From Hortaea werneckii (Eukaryota > Ascomycota > Dothideomycetes > Mycosphaerellales > Teratosphaeriaceae): a DNA stretch of 64,000 bases. Location of the stretch: the NCBI GenBank assembly GCA_037044905.1, contig JBAOKB010000144.1:372001-436000 (forward strand), read 5' to 3'. Position 1 is the stretch's first letter. The number at the start of each line of letters is the position of its first letter. Below, piece by piece: positions 21,693 to 31,795 of this stretch. Both the position numbers and the translations under genes were made by a program. Below the pieces are notes generated by a model. It saw only the letters and a list, made by a program, of their open reading frames with translations, was not told the origin of the DNA and did not search any database.

Positions 21693-24600
21693 CTAAGCTT
21701 TTGCTCTTGTCCTCCTTGTAGTCTTTCTAGGCGCGACGACCTCCGCCTCACTCTCATCCACCGCCTCTTCACCATGTTCAGATCCATCTTCACTTTCAGA
21801 AGGCACGAAATATTTGCTTCTAACAGACGCCTTCCCCTTCCAACGCTACTACGACTTCTCGTAGCACGCGTAGCTGAGCCGCCGGACTTGCCACGAGGTG
21901 TGACTACGACCTTAGGCGAAGTCTGACTATTGCGCTTCGGTTTCTTGGATGGCGGTGGCGTGATATCCGCAGGTTCATCAGGTTCATCGTCGCCAGGAGA
22001 ACTAGTCCCGGCTGCCTCATTGTCGACAGGGCCTACTATTTCAGACAGCTCGGACTCTTCTTCGCCATTAGACCCCTGGTTGATGCTCGCTTTTGTTTGC
22101 TTGCGTGAAAGGTGGCCAGGATCCTCGTCGGAGTCCTCCATCTCTTCGTTCCTGTCCGCTCGGCTGTCGGAATTCCCAGTAGTCTTGTGCATGCTCTGCA
22201 GACTCATGGGCATGATTGGAGCGCGACTCTCTGCATGCCCAGTCTTCTCATCATCCGCATTCTCTTCGATCAAGAAACCACCACCGGGCTCATCGTCGTT
22301 CTCTTGACCCTCTTGAACCAGGAACCCGCCATCTCCATCTTCGTCAAGGCCCTCGTCTTGCTCCGTAGGGCCTTGTCGTTGCTGGGGAACCTCTTCCTCG
22401 TCGTAACCTTCCGGAAAGAAGCCCCCGCCACCCACTCTGTATCTGCGCCTCGCGTGCCTTCCTCGACCTCATTTGCATCTGTGACCTTCCCACCACCATC
22501 ATCGCGGCCTTCCCGCCTAGCTCTGGCTACGAAGGGGTTGAACTCCTCTTCCTTCCCAGCACTGTCTGCATACTCGACCCGCATCCTCTCCAGAACCCGA
22601 AGACCAAGCAACATCTTCCGCCACCACTGCAAAGCCAGACCCGTGCGCTTCGTGTCCTCCTTCCTCCTCACCTCCTCCTGCTCAGCCCGCCAAGCATCTC
22701 GCACCATCCCTTCATTCTCCTTTGCAACGACTACGCCAGTGAGCACCGGCACGGCGCGCTGCTTGCCAAATTCAAACCCCGTGCACGCCTCTGCGTAGTC
22801 GATGCCGAGTTTCCGGCACAGTTTCGCCGAGCCCTTGAGCGGCAGGTGAACAGCGCCCTTGGGGACCATGGTAGGGACATAGACGTCCATATTGCCGAAG
22901 GCATTTTTGGGAATCACCCCGTTCTCAATAGGCGGCGGGATGATCCAATCGGTCTGGTCCCACGAATAGAGACCCTGCTTCAGCTTCTCGCCCGTCTCGC
23001 GCTGGCGTCTTCCATCTCCCGTTTGCGGACCAGCGTCACTGCGCGCATAGGGACGAGCTTCATCGGCTGCTCGCCTTCCTTTAATGCGCGACCTTCCTTG
23101 TGCCAGGACTCTACAGTTTTGCAGGCTAGCACGTCATCGCGCTTGAAGACTGGATGTTCTTTTGCCTTGTCGCCTTTGCCCTGAGTGAACATCTTCACAG
23201 GCTTAGCATCCGGCTTGATAGCCTCTTCGCGACGCAGGTGCTGTTCGAGGACAAAGTCGGCGGATTGCTTATACCACTGCAAAGACTCCTTTTCGACCTC
23301 CTTGCCTTCTTCTTGGCAGGCTGTTGTGGTTTGAGATCCGTCTGCTCCTCCAGATCATCGGTCGCAGTGCGCTTTTCTCAGGCCGATCGTAGAGAGACAT
23401 GACGGTGCGGAACCAATCGTACTCTTCGTAACGTCTGACTTTGCCTTTGCGGTTGTAGATCGGGACTTTCTCGGCCATGATGCGACTTCCCTTTCGTCTT
23501 GCCGGGCCAAACATGTTTCTTCAAGTAACGGATAGTGACGTCCTTTGCGGTGCCGTCCGAGGAGAAGGCAATCGTGTAAGCCATGACTTGCTTACCAACC
23601 TCAGCTTTCTTTCCACGCGGTTCAAACGTTTGGAGCAGCTCGTCGTTGGAGGCGATAGTGGATAGAACAATCGGGTCCACGGGAATGACCTTGTGAGTTG
23701 CTGGGGAGCATACCTCAACCCAGTAGTTCGGATACGCCAAATCACGGTCGAAGTTTTTATTTGGCTTCTTTTTCGGTATGGCGGGAGTCACGTCGACGAT
23801 GGATTCGTCATCGTCGTCTACATCGACTGGCTCGGCTTCTGTATCAGCAGGTGCGCTGCTTAATGGACTATCTTCATCATCGTCGTCTAAGCTGATCGGC
23901 TCTGCTTTGTTGCCTCTCGATGACTTCCGAGATGGTTTTTCGGCTTTGGGTTTGTGCTTCGTACTGGTCTCACGCTTGCCTGCCTTTGGCGCGACCTCTT
24001 CGACTTCTGGCTCTGGCTCTGGCTCGACCTTGCTGGTAGACTTCCTGTCTTTCTTGGATTTCTTCGCATTCGCTTCCTCCGCTTTGCTCCACCCGATGCC
24101 AGCCGGCTGCAGATTCGCTACTATCCTCGTGTCTATTCCCAGTCCCCTCAGCAAGGCGCAGAATAGCTGAGCACCAACATCACGACTTCCCTCACACTTC
24201 TTCGCCATCTTCCTGAGCTCATCGACGGATGCAATGCGCTCACCGTGCTCCTCCATGTCGTCCTTCTCCTTCTCCCAATGTTTTATCTCCTCGCCGAGCC
24301 GCCTAATGGACATGTACCCTTGCTTCCTCAACCCAGGAGCAGTGATTGTAAATCTCTTTCTCCAGTACGCTGTAAGTATCCGGAGTAATCTCAACAATGG
24401 ATCTCCGGCACTTAAGTTCGGTACTCCCTGCTCTTGGTGCTCTGCTTCAAAGTTCCAATCCCTCCCGCCACCGCTTTTCTTGCCCTTCTTCCCTTTCTTC
24501 GATTTGTTCTTCGCTGCAGCCGCTCTCTTCTTCTCATCCAGCTCCTCTTTTGTAAGCGTGCCCATTGCCTCTCGCCATCTTGTCACCTCTCGTTTCACCC

Positions 24601-25200
24601 CTTCAGGCAAACCGTCCACAAGGACTTTCTGCACTTGCTTATCATTTAGCCAGGAGTTGCGTATAGTGTTGTGCCACAGTAAAGCTTGTACATGAAGACA
24701 GTGGGTCTGTATGCGGACTTGCTTCTCCCGCTTGCTTGGACCTTTCTTACCCAATCCAGGGACAGAGACGCCAGCGTCTGGTGCAGTATACGACCCGTCC
24801 TCCTTCACAGTAAAAGAGATGTCGCCGATCTCTGGTTCCGACTTGGGCGCATCTTGAACAGGACCTGGCTGGTTTATGGCATCCTCCCACTCCATCTCAT
24901 CATCCTCTTCCTCCTCGCCGTCCTCTCCCGCCGCCGCTGGCGATGTCTTGCGGCGCTTCGAAGGCGGGACATCTTCGAAATCGTCGCTATCGGCTTCGCT
25001 GAGCGAGTTATCGTCCTCGCTATCGTTCAGCTCCTCTAGAAGCTTTCTATTCTCGGCAGCATCGCTCATGCGATTTGCAGGCGCATCTGCGGCATCAAAG
25101 ACGCTCGCCTTGCCGCGCTTCGCGGGCTGCCTGCTCTTCCTCTGTGGTGTGCCTCTGGCGATTGCGATTGTTGGCGCTTACGGGACACGTAGGGAGGCAT
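21693..25200 (-). CDS. RAD4: RAD4/XPC nucleotide excision repair protein (about seven frame breaks)
   Basis: Homologue of the damage-recognition factor Rad4/XPC. It starts MPPYVSRKRQQSQSP, continues with an acidic N-terminus, a transglutaminase-like region (AQLFCALLRGLGIDTRIVANLQP, then NYWVEVCSP) and the beta-hairpin DNA-binding domains (YNRKGKVRRYEEYDWFRTVM, HLRREEAIKPDAKPV, YSWDQTDWIIPPP, KLCRKLGIDYAEACTGFEF). The acidic/basic tail ends TTRRTRAKA. Frame changes are needed near 25145, 23490, 23373, 23310, 23000, 22433 and 21835. Six behave as single missing bases and one (23490) as one extra base. Conserved residues run straight across each junction, leaving no room for introns. Read literally, no long RAD4 protein can be made. 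Confidence 0.88.
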
Positions 25201-27178
25201 TGTGGCTTTGCAGGAAGGACATGACGAGGTATGGAACCTAGCATGTAGTCTTTACGAGCCAGAAAATGTAGAGGAAATCGCAAACCATATGCACGTCATT
25301 AAAATACACGTCATTAAACGCGCACCAGCGCGATCGTACCTGAGACATGCGCTCATCGTGCATCCCGATCTGGCGCTAGTGAGATTTCCTGGCACGTGCA
25401 TTTACATATCTGATCAGTTCAGAGATCGCACGAGTACTATGTAGATACGGTCGGGCTACAGTGAATGTACGATGTCCTTTTCCTTGCCATTGATGAGCCA
25501 GCTTTTAGGCATGATATGGTAATGACGTGGACAGGAAGGATTAACGTCGTCAACGGCTACGGCTTCATCAGCGAGAACAGTATACCTACCTTAGGTAGTG
25601 ATTTTCTCAAAGTTCACAATCATCAAGTTCGCGTGTGTTTGCATCACGGCAGCAGCAGATGCAATCGCGCTTTGGTTGATCCGAAGAGATCTTTGGACAG
25701 GTAAACATCGTTCTCGATGAGGGGAGCCCCGATGCATCATACCCACAGCGTTTCCAATCATACATCGTTTTGTGGGCCACACAACGACTGTTGAAGTGTT
25801 GATGACGGTTGACAACTCTTGAAAGCCCTCAAGCCGGTCACTGATCTGGTTGCAAGTGGCCAGGTCTCGGACTAGCCTTGGGCAGGGCGGCGAAATAAAT
25901 CGCAACCAAATTCGAGACGCTTCTCTGGATAGCCTATCCTGGAAGTTGAACCGGATCGTGTCCTTGTCACACCTGTGATGGATTCTGTATTGCAGGTCTG
26001 CTACCAAACTGGATGGAAGGTTTTGGTTTTCTGAAAGGGCGATTGGATTTCAGTATAGCGGCCGCCGCGCACTCTGTCGAATGAAAGACCTGCTGGTCAG
26101 CTCCAACTTCCTTGTCTTTGACATCGGAGCTTTACTGCGCTCCGCTGCCTCACCATCCCGGCGATGCGCGTTGCCGTCTGCCGCAGCACAAGTGTACTCC
26201 TGGATCGCCATGAAGACGCGTCCACGCCGCAGAGTTAATCAGGAAAATCGAACCAGCGGTACCGATGCCCAGTCGCAGAGGGATGCAACCTCCCATATGA
26301 GGTGCATGTTTGCCACCCAGATGCAATTCGAAGTTTGTGATAGGTTAATCTGTACGGTCGCTGTTGCAGCACTCAGCGGTACCTTCACCGCGCCCCCGGT
26401 GGTAGTACGGATGATCTAGCAGTCAGCGCGGGATGGATGCATTTACGTGCCGAACTACATTCATTACAGCTGCCAGTACATCTCCTAGGTACACCGAGGT
26501 GGGACAAGCTACATCCTTTATAACTCGTAAAGATTGCTGCTAACATTGCGAGCCATATAATTATGGGACCAGAATCTTTGTGAAAGCTGCAGAGCTAGGC
26601 TACACATCCTGTCTGAATCCACCCAATTAACATACGCAGTTGAGGGCAAATATTGCGGTACTGAGGTGCAATGACAGTAGCACCCCGGCTTAAATGCAAG
26701 GCTTGATCAGTAACACCGTACCTAACCCCTCGTTCTTTTAAGCCGAATGTACCTTTTCCCTGCAATGGGGACTCACATTTATGCCGAGCAAAGGGAAAAT
26801 TTGATTTGAGCAGCTCTTTGACACAGTTATCTTGCGATACCTTAAAGATGCATTGTTCAGACTAGACCGCATCGAAACGACTCCTCACTATTCTGTAGCG
26901 TGGCTGTGCTTGAGAAAGCGCATGTATACCGGCACCCAGAGGGTTTTGGTCGCTGAGCCTGGAGGAGGCCGCCCTGGAAGTGCCCAACAAAATCCACAAG
27001 TCACCTTTATCACGACAACCGGGCGTGTCTTGCGTTGACCTTGTGTTCATATGCCCTCAAGGTCTCCAGTTGCCGTCTAATCCAAACTCACTCAAAGTTT
27101 TACACATTGTTCTTTGTCCGCACTAAACGATAACATTTGTACGCGTTCGAGTTGGCTTCTCTCACCAGCTTCCGAGCC
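25201..27178. other. Gene-poor interval
   Basis: Nearly 2 kb without a recognised gene on either strand, the longest such gap here. Frames at 25591-26007 (minus) and 26081-26419 (plus) have no family resemblance. I see no inverted terminal repeats or transposase fragments. Confidence 0.5.
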
Positions 27179-28402
27179 ATGTCTAACAACTCTTTCTCTC
27201 CGGCCTTTGACAATGTCGTATGGCAAGACATGGAAAATGACCTGGCAGAAAGTGGCGCTCAGTTTGATCTACCGGAGTCCCCTGCAGGCATTGTAAGTGT
27301 TAGCAAATGCGCATGCGCAATAAGGTCGGATGTGCTCACATGAGTAGCCACCACACTTACCGCTCTGCCCTACTCCTGGTACCGCCGTCGACCGATGTTG
27401 CTACTGTAATCGTGCCCAAGCATCTTTGGATCCAGCTACCCCGTCTTCGAGTATAGTCGAAACGTCCTATCATGCTCGAGAGCATCAACAAGACCGTCCG
27501 CCATATGGTCAACCCGTTGAGACACCACCACCTTTCGCATACCGTGGAGAGCATTATCTAGTCAGCTTGACAACCCCGATTTTCGTTGACGCCCTGAGCG
27601 ACCCGTACGTGCAGCAGTCGCAATCTTCGTACGCACAAGAGCCATTCATTCGTGGACGAATGCTGCACCAAAGCAACTCTTCTGCTCCTACAACGCCGTC
27701 CCTTCCAAACTCCTGGGCCCAAGACTTCTGGTCAGATCCCATCGCAATCCAGGAGTCGCGGGTGGGTGTTGATCAGGCCCAAACTTCATCTGGATCCTGC
27801 AGCAATGACGGAAACGAGTTTCAAGACCATGCGAAATTGCTCAGAGACGCACCAAGCCTCTTTCCAGGCCCGGTAGAGCAAGGTCCAGTAGGCGTTGGTC
27901 CCTGGATGGGAGAGTCTCGTGTACCAGGCGATCGAACGCTGTCCGCTGCAACAACCGGGGATGGGCTCGCTCCTGTGATAAACGATAAGATACCACCGCC
28001 TGCTTCCCAAGCTTCCATATTATCAAGCGCAAGCCGCCGTACCCAAGCACAAATGTTAGAAAAGAGCGACAAAAATCCTTACCCTGCGATAGCTGCGGCT
28101 ATACATACCCTTCCAACAGTGAGCTCAATAAGCATGTCCGACACAAGCATATCGGGAAGGAGCGCCGCTACAAGTGCCAGCATGGGGACTGCGGACAACC
28201 TTTCGTCTATCCAAAGGACCTTCGGCGCCATGTCAGATCAAAACATCTGAAAAATGGATGGTTCCTCTGTCAAGACGAGACGTGTCAGACCGTCTTCCCG
28301 AGGAAAGACAATCGAGACAGGCATGAGCGCAAAATCCATGGTTTGACCCGTGAGACCTGTCAGTCATCATCATCGCAAGCTTCTGGAGAAGCAGATTCTT
28401 AA
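27179..28402 (+). CDS. C2H2 zinc-finger regulator (one frame break)
   Basis: Exon 1 (27179-27292) is joined by a 55-nt GTAAGT...TAG intron to an exon starting at 27348. The N-terminal part is Ser/Pro/Gln-rich and starts MSNNSFSPAFDNVVWQDME. Three C2H2 fingers lie at the C-terminus: CDSCGYTYPSNSELNKHVRHKH, CQHGDCGQPFVYPKDLRRHVRSKH and CQDETCQTVFPRKDNRDRHERKIH, ending at 28402. The fingers are in a different frame from the N-terminal exon, so one base appears to be missing between about 28010 and 28085, most simply in the short C run before the first Cys codon. Taken literally the frame ends at 28250 before any finger. Confidence 0.75.
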
Positions 28403-29355
28403 GTGAATGGAAAAGACAATGTCACTCAGCTCGATGTCGAAGATGCGAGTGCATGCTAAGAGAAGAGCTGAACTATCGATCGCTGTCATGAGACATAGAT
28501 AGCACTGGTGTGAGGCTGGTCGCGAACCAATTGGCTCAACCTGAAGATTTTCGGGCGCTTCGCCCGGGACAAGGGCGAATCAAAACAATCCTGCTTCAAT
28601 GGAGGCTTGCAGCGTCTATAGACCGGCATAGAAGTGGTTGCATGAGGGGTTGCAGCTGTGCCTTCCGGTTGTGCAGATGAAGGTCATCTGTTCAGCTTGA
28701 GTGGGGTGCAGCTCGCTCTGATGAACTCGAAAGGACTGCATTCAGCTCCATTTGGCTGGCTACCTGGGTACTTCTGTCTCCGGCGCATGTGGCGGTAGTT
28801 TCACATGATTTTTCCTCGACATAGGTGTGTCAAGTGAAACATTGGCATCCCAGTGGTTGTTACGAAAAGGGAAATAAGCTGATGCCCTGTTGCCGCCGGC
28901 TGCAAGATTGGTTACAATGCCGAAATGTGAGGTCAATGGCTTATTGTGCCCCTGTGTCATTTCGCTCTCCATTGTCTGCCTTCTTATTGTAGCACTAGCC
29001 TCGCGTTACAGCATAAGAACTGCAAAGTAGAATGCATTCCCAACTTTCAGCAATTCTGTCACATTGCTGCTCACTGCTCCATGTTCGAAAGTGCGGCTTA
29101 GGAGATGGAGTCGTATGCCTCGCCCCTCAACTGAGGCCGCCCACTAGCATCGCGCAATCGCTGCACAAGTCCTTGCAAACCGAGAACGCAGGTAGGTAAT
29201 TCAAGCCAGATAACTCTCTCCTAAGTATCACATCTCTTTCTCGTGCCTTGCCAGCCAGCTAGATCCAAATTGTAACGATTGTCTCACTTCTGGGTGCCCG
29301 TACATTGCGACGTTGGACGACGGTCCAGCGCGCAGCTGTCCGGGCAATTTTTTGG
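28403..29355. other. Intergenic, contains a GC-rich hairpin
   Basis: A 953-bp gap between two same-strand C2H2 genes. It contains a perfect 6-bp stem with a 3-nt loop (CGGGCG-CTT-CGCCCG, 28552-28566) about 150 bp past the stop of the upstream gene. No coding exon seen. Confidence 0.5.
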
Positions 29356-30725
29356 ATGGCAAGTTTCTGGAATCATCAAGGTGAAAATGGACGGTTTCCT
29401 GAAGGCGGGATCTGGATCGACAGATACGGCCTTTACTTAGATGGTTTAAGCAGCAGACCGGTGAGTCTTCTACCGTGAACACTGTTCGACGGCTACTAAG
29501 GCAAGCCAGCACACTCCTGGCCCGGACATTGGGCTTTGCCAGTCGCATGCTAGCCCAATCCACGACGCAGCGAGTGCTCACCCATGCCCTTCGAACCTGA
29601 CAGCTTTTGCAGGTGGAGCATTTTCATCGGAGACGACCCCTAAAGAGCCCACAGAGCCACTGCCTGGAGTCGTACCAGCTCCACAGCCACCTCCTTCTGA
29701 AAAAGAAGGACACTTCGCTCCAACCGCCCATGGCAGATACGCCGAGAGCCAAACTCCTGGAAGAGTGCCAAAGTGGGTAATGGCTGATGTATCTAAGCGT
29801 TGTGCCCAAAAACAAGGCGATCTGGCATGTAGTGCAATCATAAGAAGCACAAAGAGCCTTGTGAATTTCCTACACTCAGGGATTTGCAGTAAGTCTTGAA
29901 TCTTAGTGTTGTCACAAACAGCAGAAGTCAAGCTAAATGCTGTTTTCAGGAAGCATCTGCGGGTTCATACTCCTATGAGCACCTTCCGCATCATTGCTTC
30001 GAGGACGGATGCGGCCGGAGATTTCTATTCTTGAAGGACTTGAAAAGGCACCGGAAAGTCCATGCCGGGCCAACTGATGAGTGTCCCCAGTGCAACAAGA
30101 CTTTAAGTCGCTCCGACAACCTTGCAAGGCACATAAGTAGGCTGCATCCGGATACCCCAGCTGCCGAAGTAAGCGAAGGATTGAATGAAAGCCTAGGAAA
30201 GGGCTTAATGTCGCCCGAAGTCTTGCCTGCAGCTCATGATAGGAAAGATTCGAAAAGCAGGAGGTCAAAGAAGCCGAGGATGGAAACACCAGACGACATA
30301 TCCGAGGGAGAGGCCATGGACGAGGACAGTAATATTGACCCAATGCTTCGAGCTGCGCAGCATCCTGCGAAAGATACAACAGCCCGCTTCTCCTTTGCAA
30401 GCGCCTCATCGCATGCGAATACACCATCGGCCACTGGCATGCCTACCTCGGCGAGCTCCACAGAAGGCAACAGGAGGCGTCTCAGACGCCAAGAGACCGG
30501 AGGCAGCAGTCGATATTCGGAGCAGTCACAGTCGACAGCATCGAGCAGGTCGAGTAGAAGGCGCAAGAGTAGATGCACTACACTGACTGCCCAAGCTCTG
30601 TGGTTTCAGGGTCATCGGAAGAAAAGCATGTTGACGAGGGCAGCGAAGGCACCGCTGGCAGAAACCCGAACCTTCAGATGCCGATTGCAATAGCTGGAAC
30701 ATGCTTGCGAACGAAGAAGGTCAGG
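29356..30725 (+). CDS. C2H2 zinc-finger regulator, multi-exon, 3' end uncertain
   Basis: Exons 29356-29460, 29543-29776, 29833-29888 and 29950 onward splice in frame (introns of 82, 56 and 61 nt). The protein starts MASFWNHQGENGRFPEGG, followed by a Pro-rich region, then fingers: CEFPTLRDLQKHLRVH (its end created by splicing), CFEDGCGRRFLFLKDLKRHRKVH and CPQCNKTLSRSDNLARHISRLH. A basic stretch (SKSRRSKKPRME) looks like a nuclear localisation signal. One base appears to be missing near 29972, between the first two fingers. Near 30560-30600 the frame changes again, either by a 41-nt intron (GTAGAT, CTGAC branch, TTTCAG) or by an indel. A further change near 30680 would allow an end at about 30725; otherwise the frame runs to 30692 or 30830. 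Confidence 0.68.
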
Positions 30726-31795
30726 TCTGAAGGTTGTTGCTGCTCTGTCCTTCAATCAAGCTGGCGTTTTTGGAGAGTAAAGCGAAGGTATGCCTTCCAA
30801 TTGGTGAGCGTTGTCAACGGATACCCTTAGTTGTTTGGTTGTTTATAAGGACATGCATAGGGAAAGAGATTGCATGGCGCAGTGGTTTGGGCGTATTTCG
30901 ACAGCTTTCAACAGCTAGGTAGCGCTGCCGGGAGCATTATGTGATTGATCATAGTCGCTATGCGTAGCAGTGTAATTTTTCACGCGTGTCCCAGTTGTCG
31001 CAGCTTTAATAACGCAGTCTTTGCAAACAAGTCAGGGTGACGTTCCTTCCAACGAGTAAATCAGTGGCAGCTGACTTTCGATGGCGATGATGGCCCTTAT
31101 ACAAACGTCCAACCATGCCTTGAATTCGGCATCCACAGCTTCATCATACTCGTCATTGAGCTTTAAATTGCCGGCGTTACATGTAGGCTTGCTTGCTTTG
31201 TCTTGTTTGTGGTGCAGAAGTCTCTGATGTCGAACCACATGGCCACTATCGTGAGAGACAGCGGCGCCGGTACATCTTTAAACAGTCGTTTGACGTTTGA
31301 TGCCCAAGCATGGCATGTTTGTGATCAATTACGCGCCAAAGCGATGAATATCGTATAAGAAACAATTCTTCTACTGAGTTGCCGACCACATGTTCCAGGT
31401 GCTTAGACTGTTAGGTGAGCTAGACGTATTTGGTAATCTTCCGTATTCGTGGCCCGTGAAGCCCGCACCTTACTTCGTGGAGTATCGTCGTGAGATGGAC
31501 TCATGCCGTCAGACAAGACTATTTCACCCATACAGGTGCCCAGGTGGTTGCATGCAGTCGAAGACGCGTGAAGCCAAATACAGCTTGAGATGCTCGTAGC
31601 TGGCGTGTTATTCTCCCGTCGCGCTTGGCCAAATTAGGAAATCCAGATTGGCCCTCGCTCAAGAAGTTACATGACAGCTCATTATTACACCATTCACGAT
31701 CCTTTCCTGCCTATTTCGAAACGCTCATACGACTGTCAACCATGATAATCTAGTCAAGAGGAGGTTTGGTCTTGGCTATTGACGTACCGCATGTT
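30726..31795. other. Intergenic, possible zinc-finger relic
   Basis: About 1 kb without a supported gene. On the minus strand at 31032-31300 a short frame contains HVVRHQRLLHH, which faintly recalls the end of a C2H2 finger, but no proper start or Cys pair is visible. Confidence 0.4.

Noticed and set aside
29777..29832. Apparent frameshift between the Pro-rich region and the first finger of the third C2H2 gene
   Set aside because: A 56-nt GTAATG...TGTAG intron in phase 0 accounts for it.
31032..31300. Minus-strand zinc-finger fragment (HVVRHQRLLHH)
   Set aside because: No paired cysteines, no start codon in a good context and no splice-linked exon; too weak to call.
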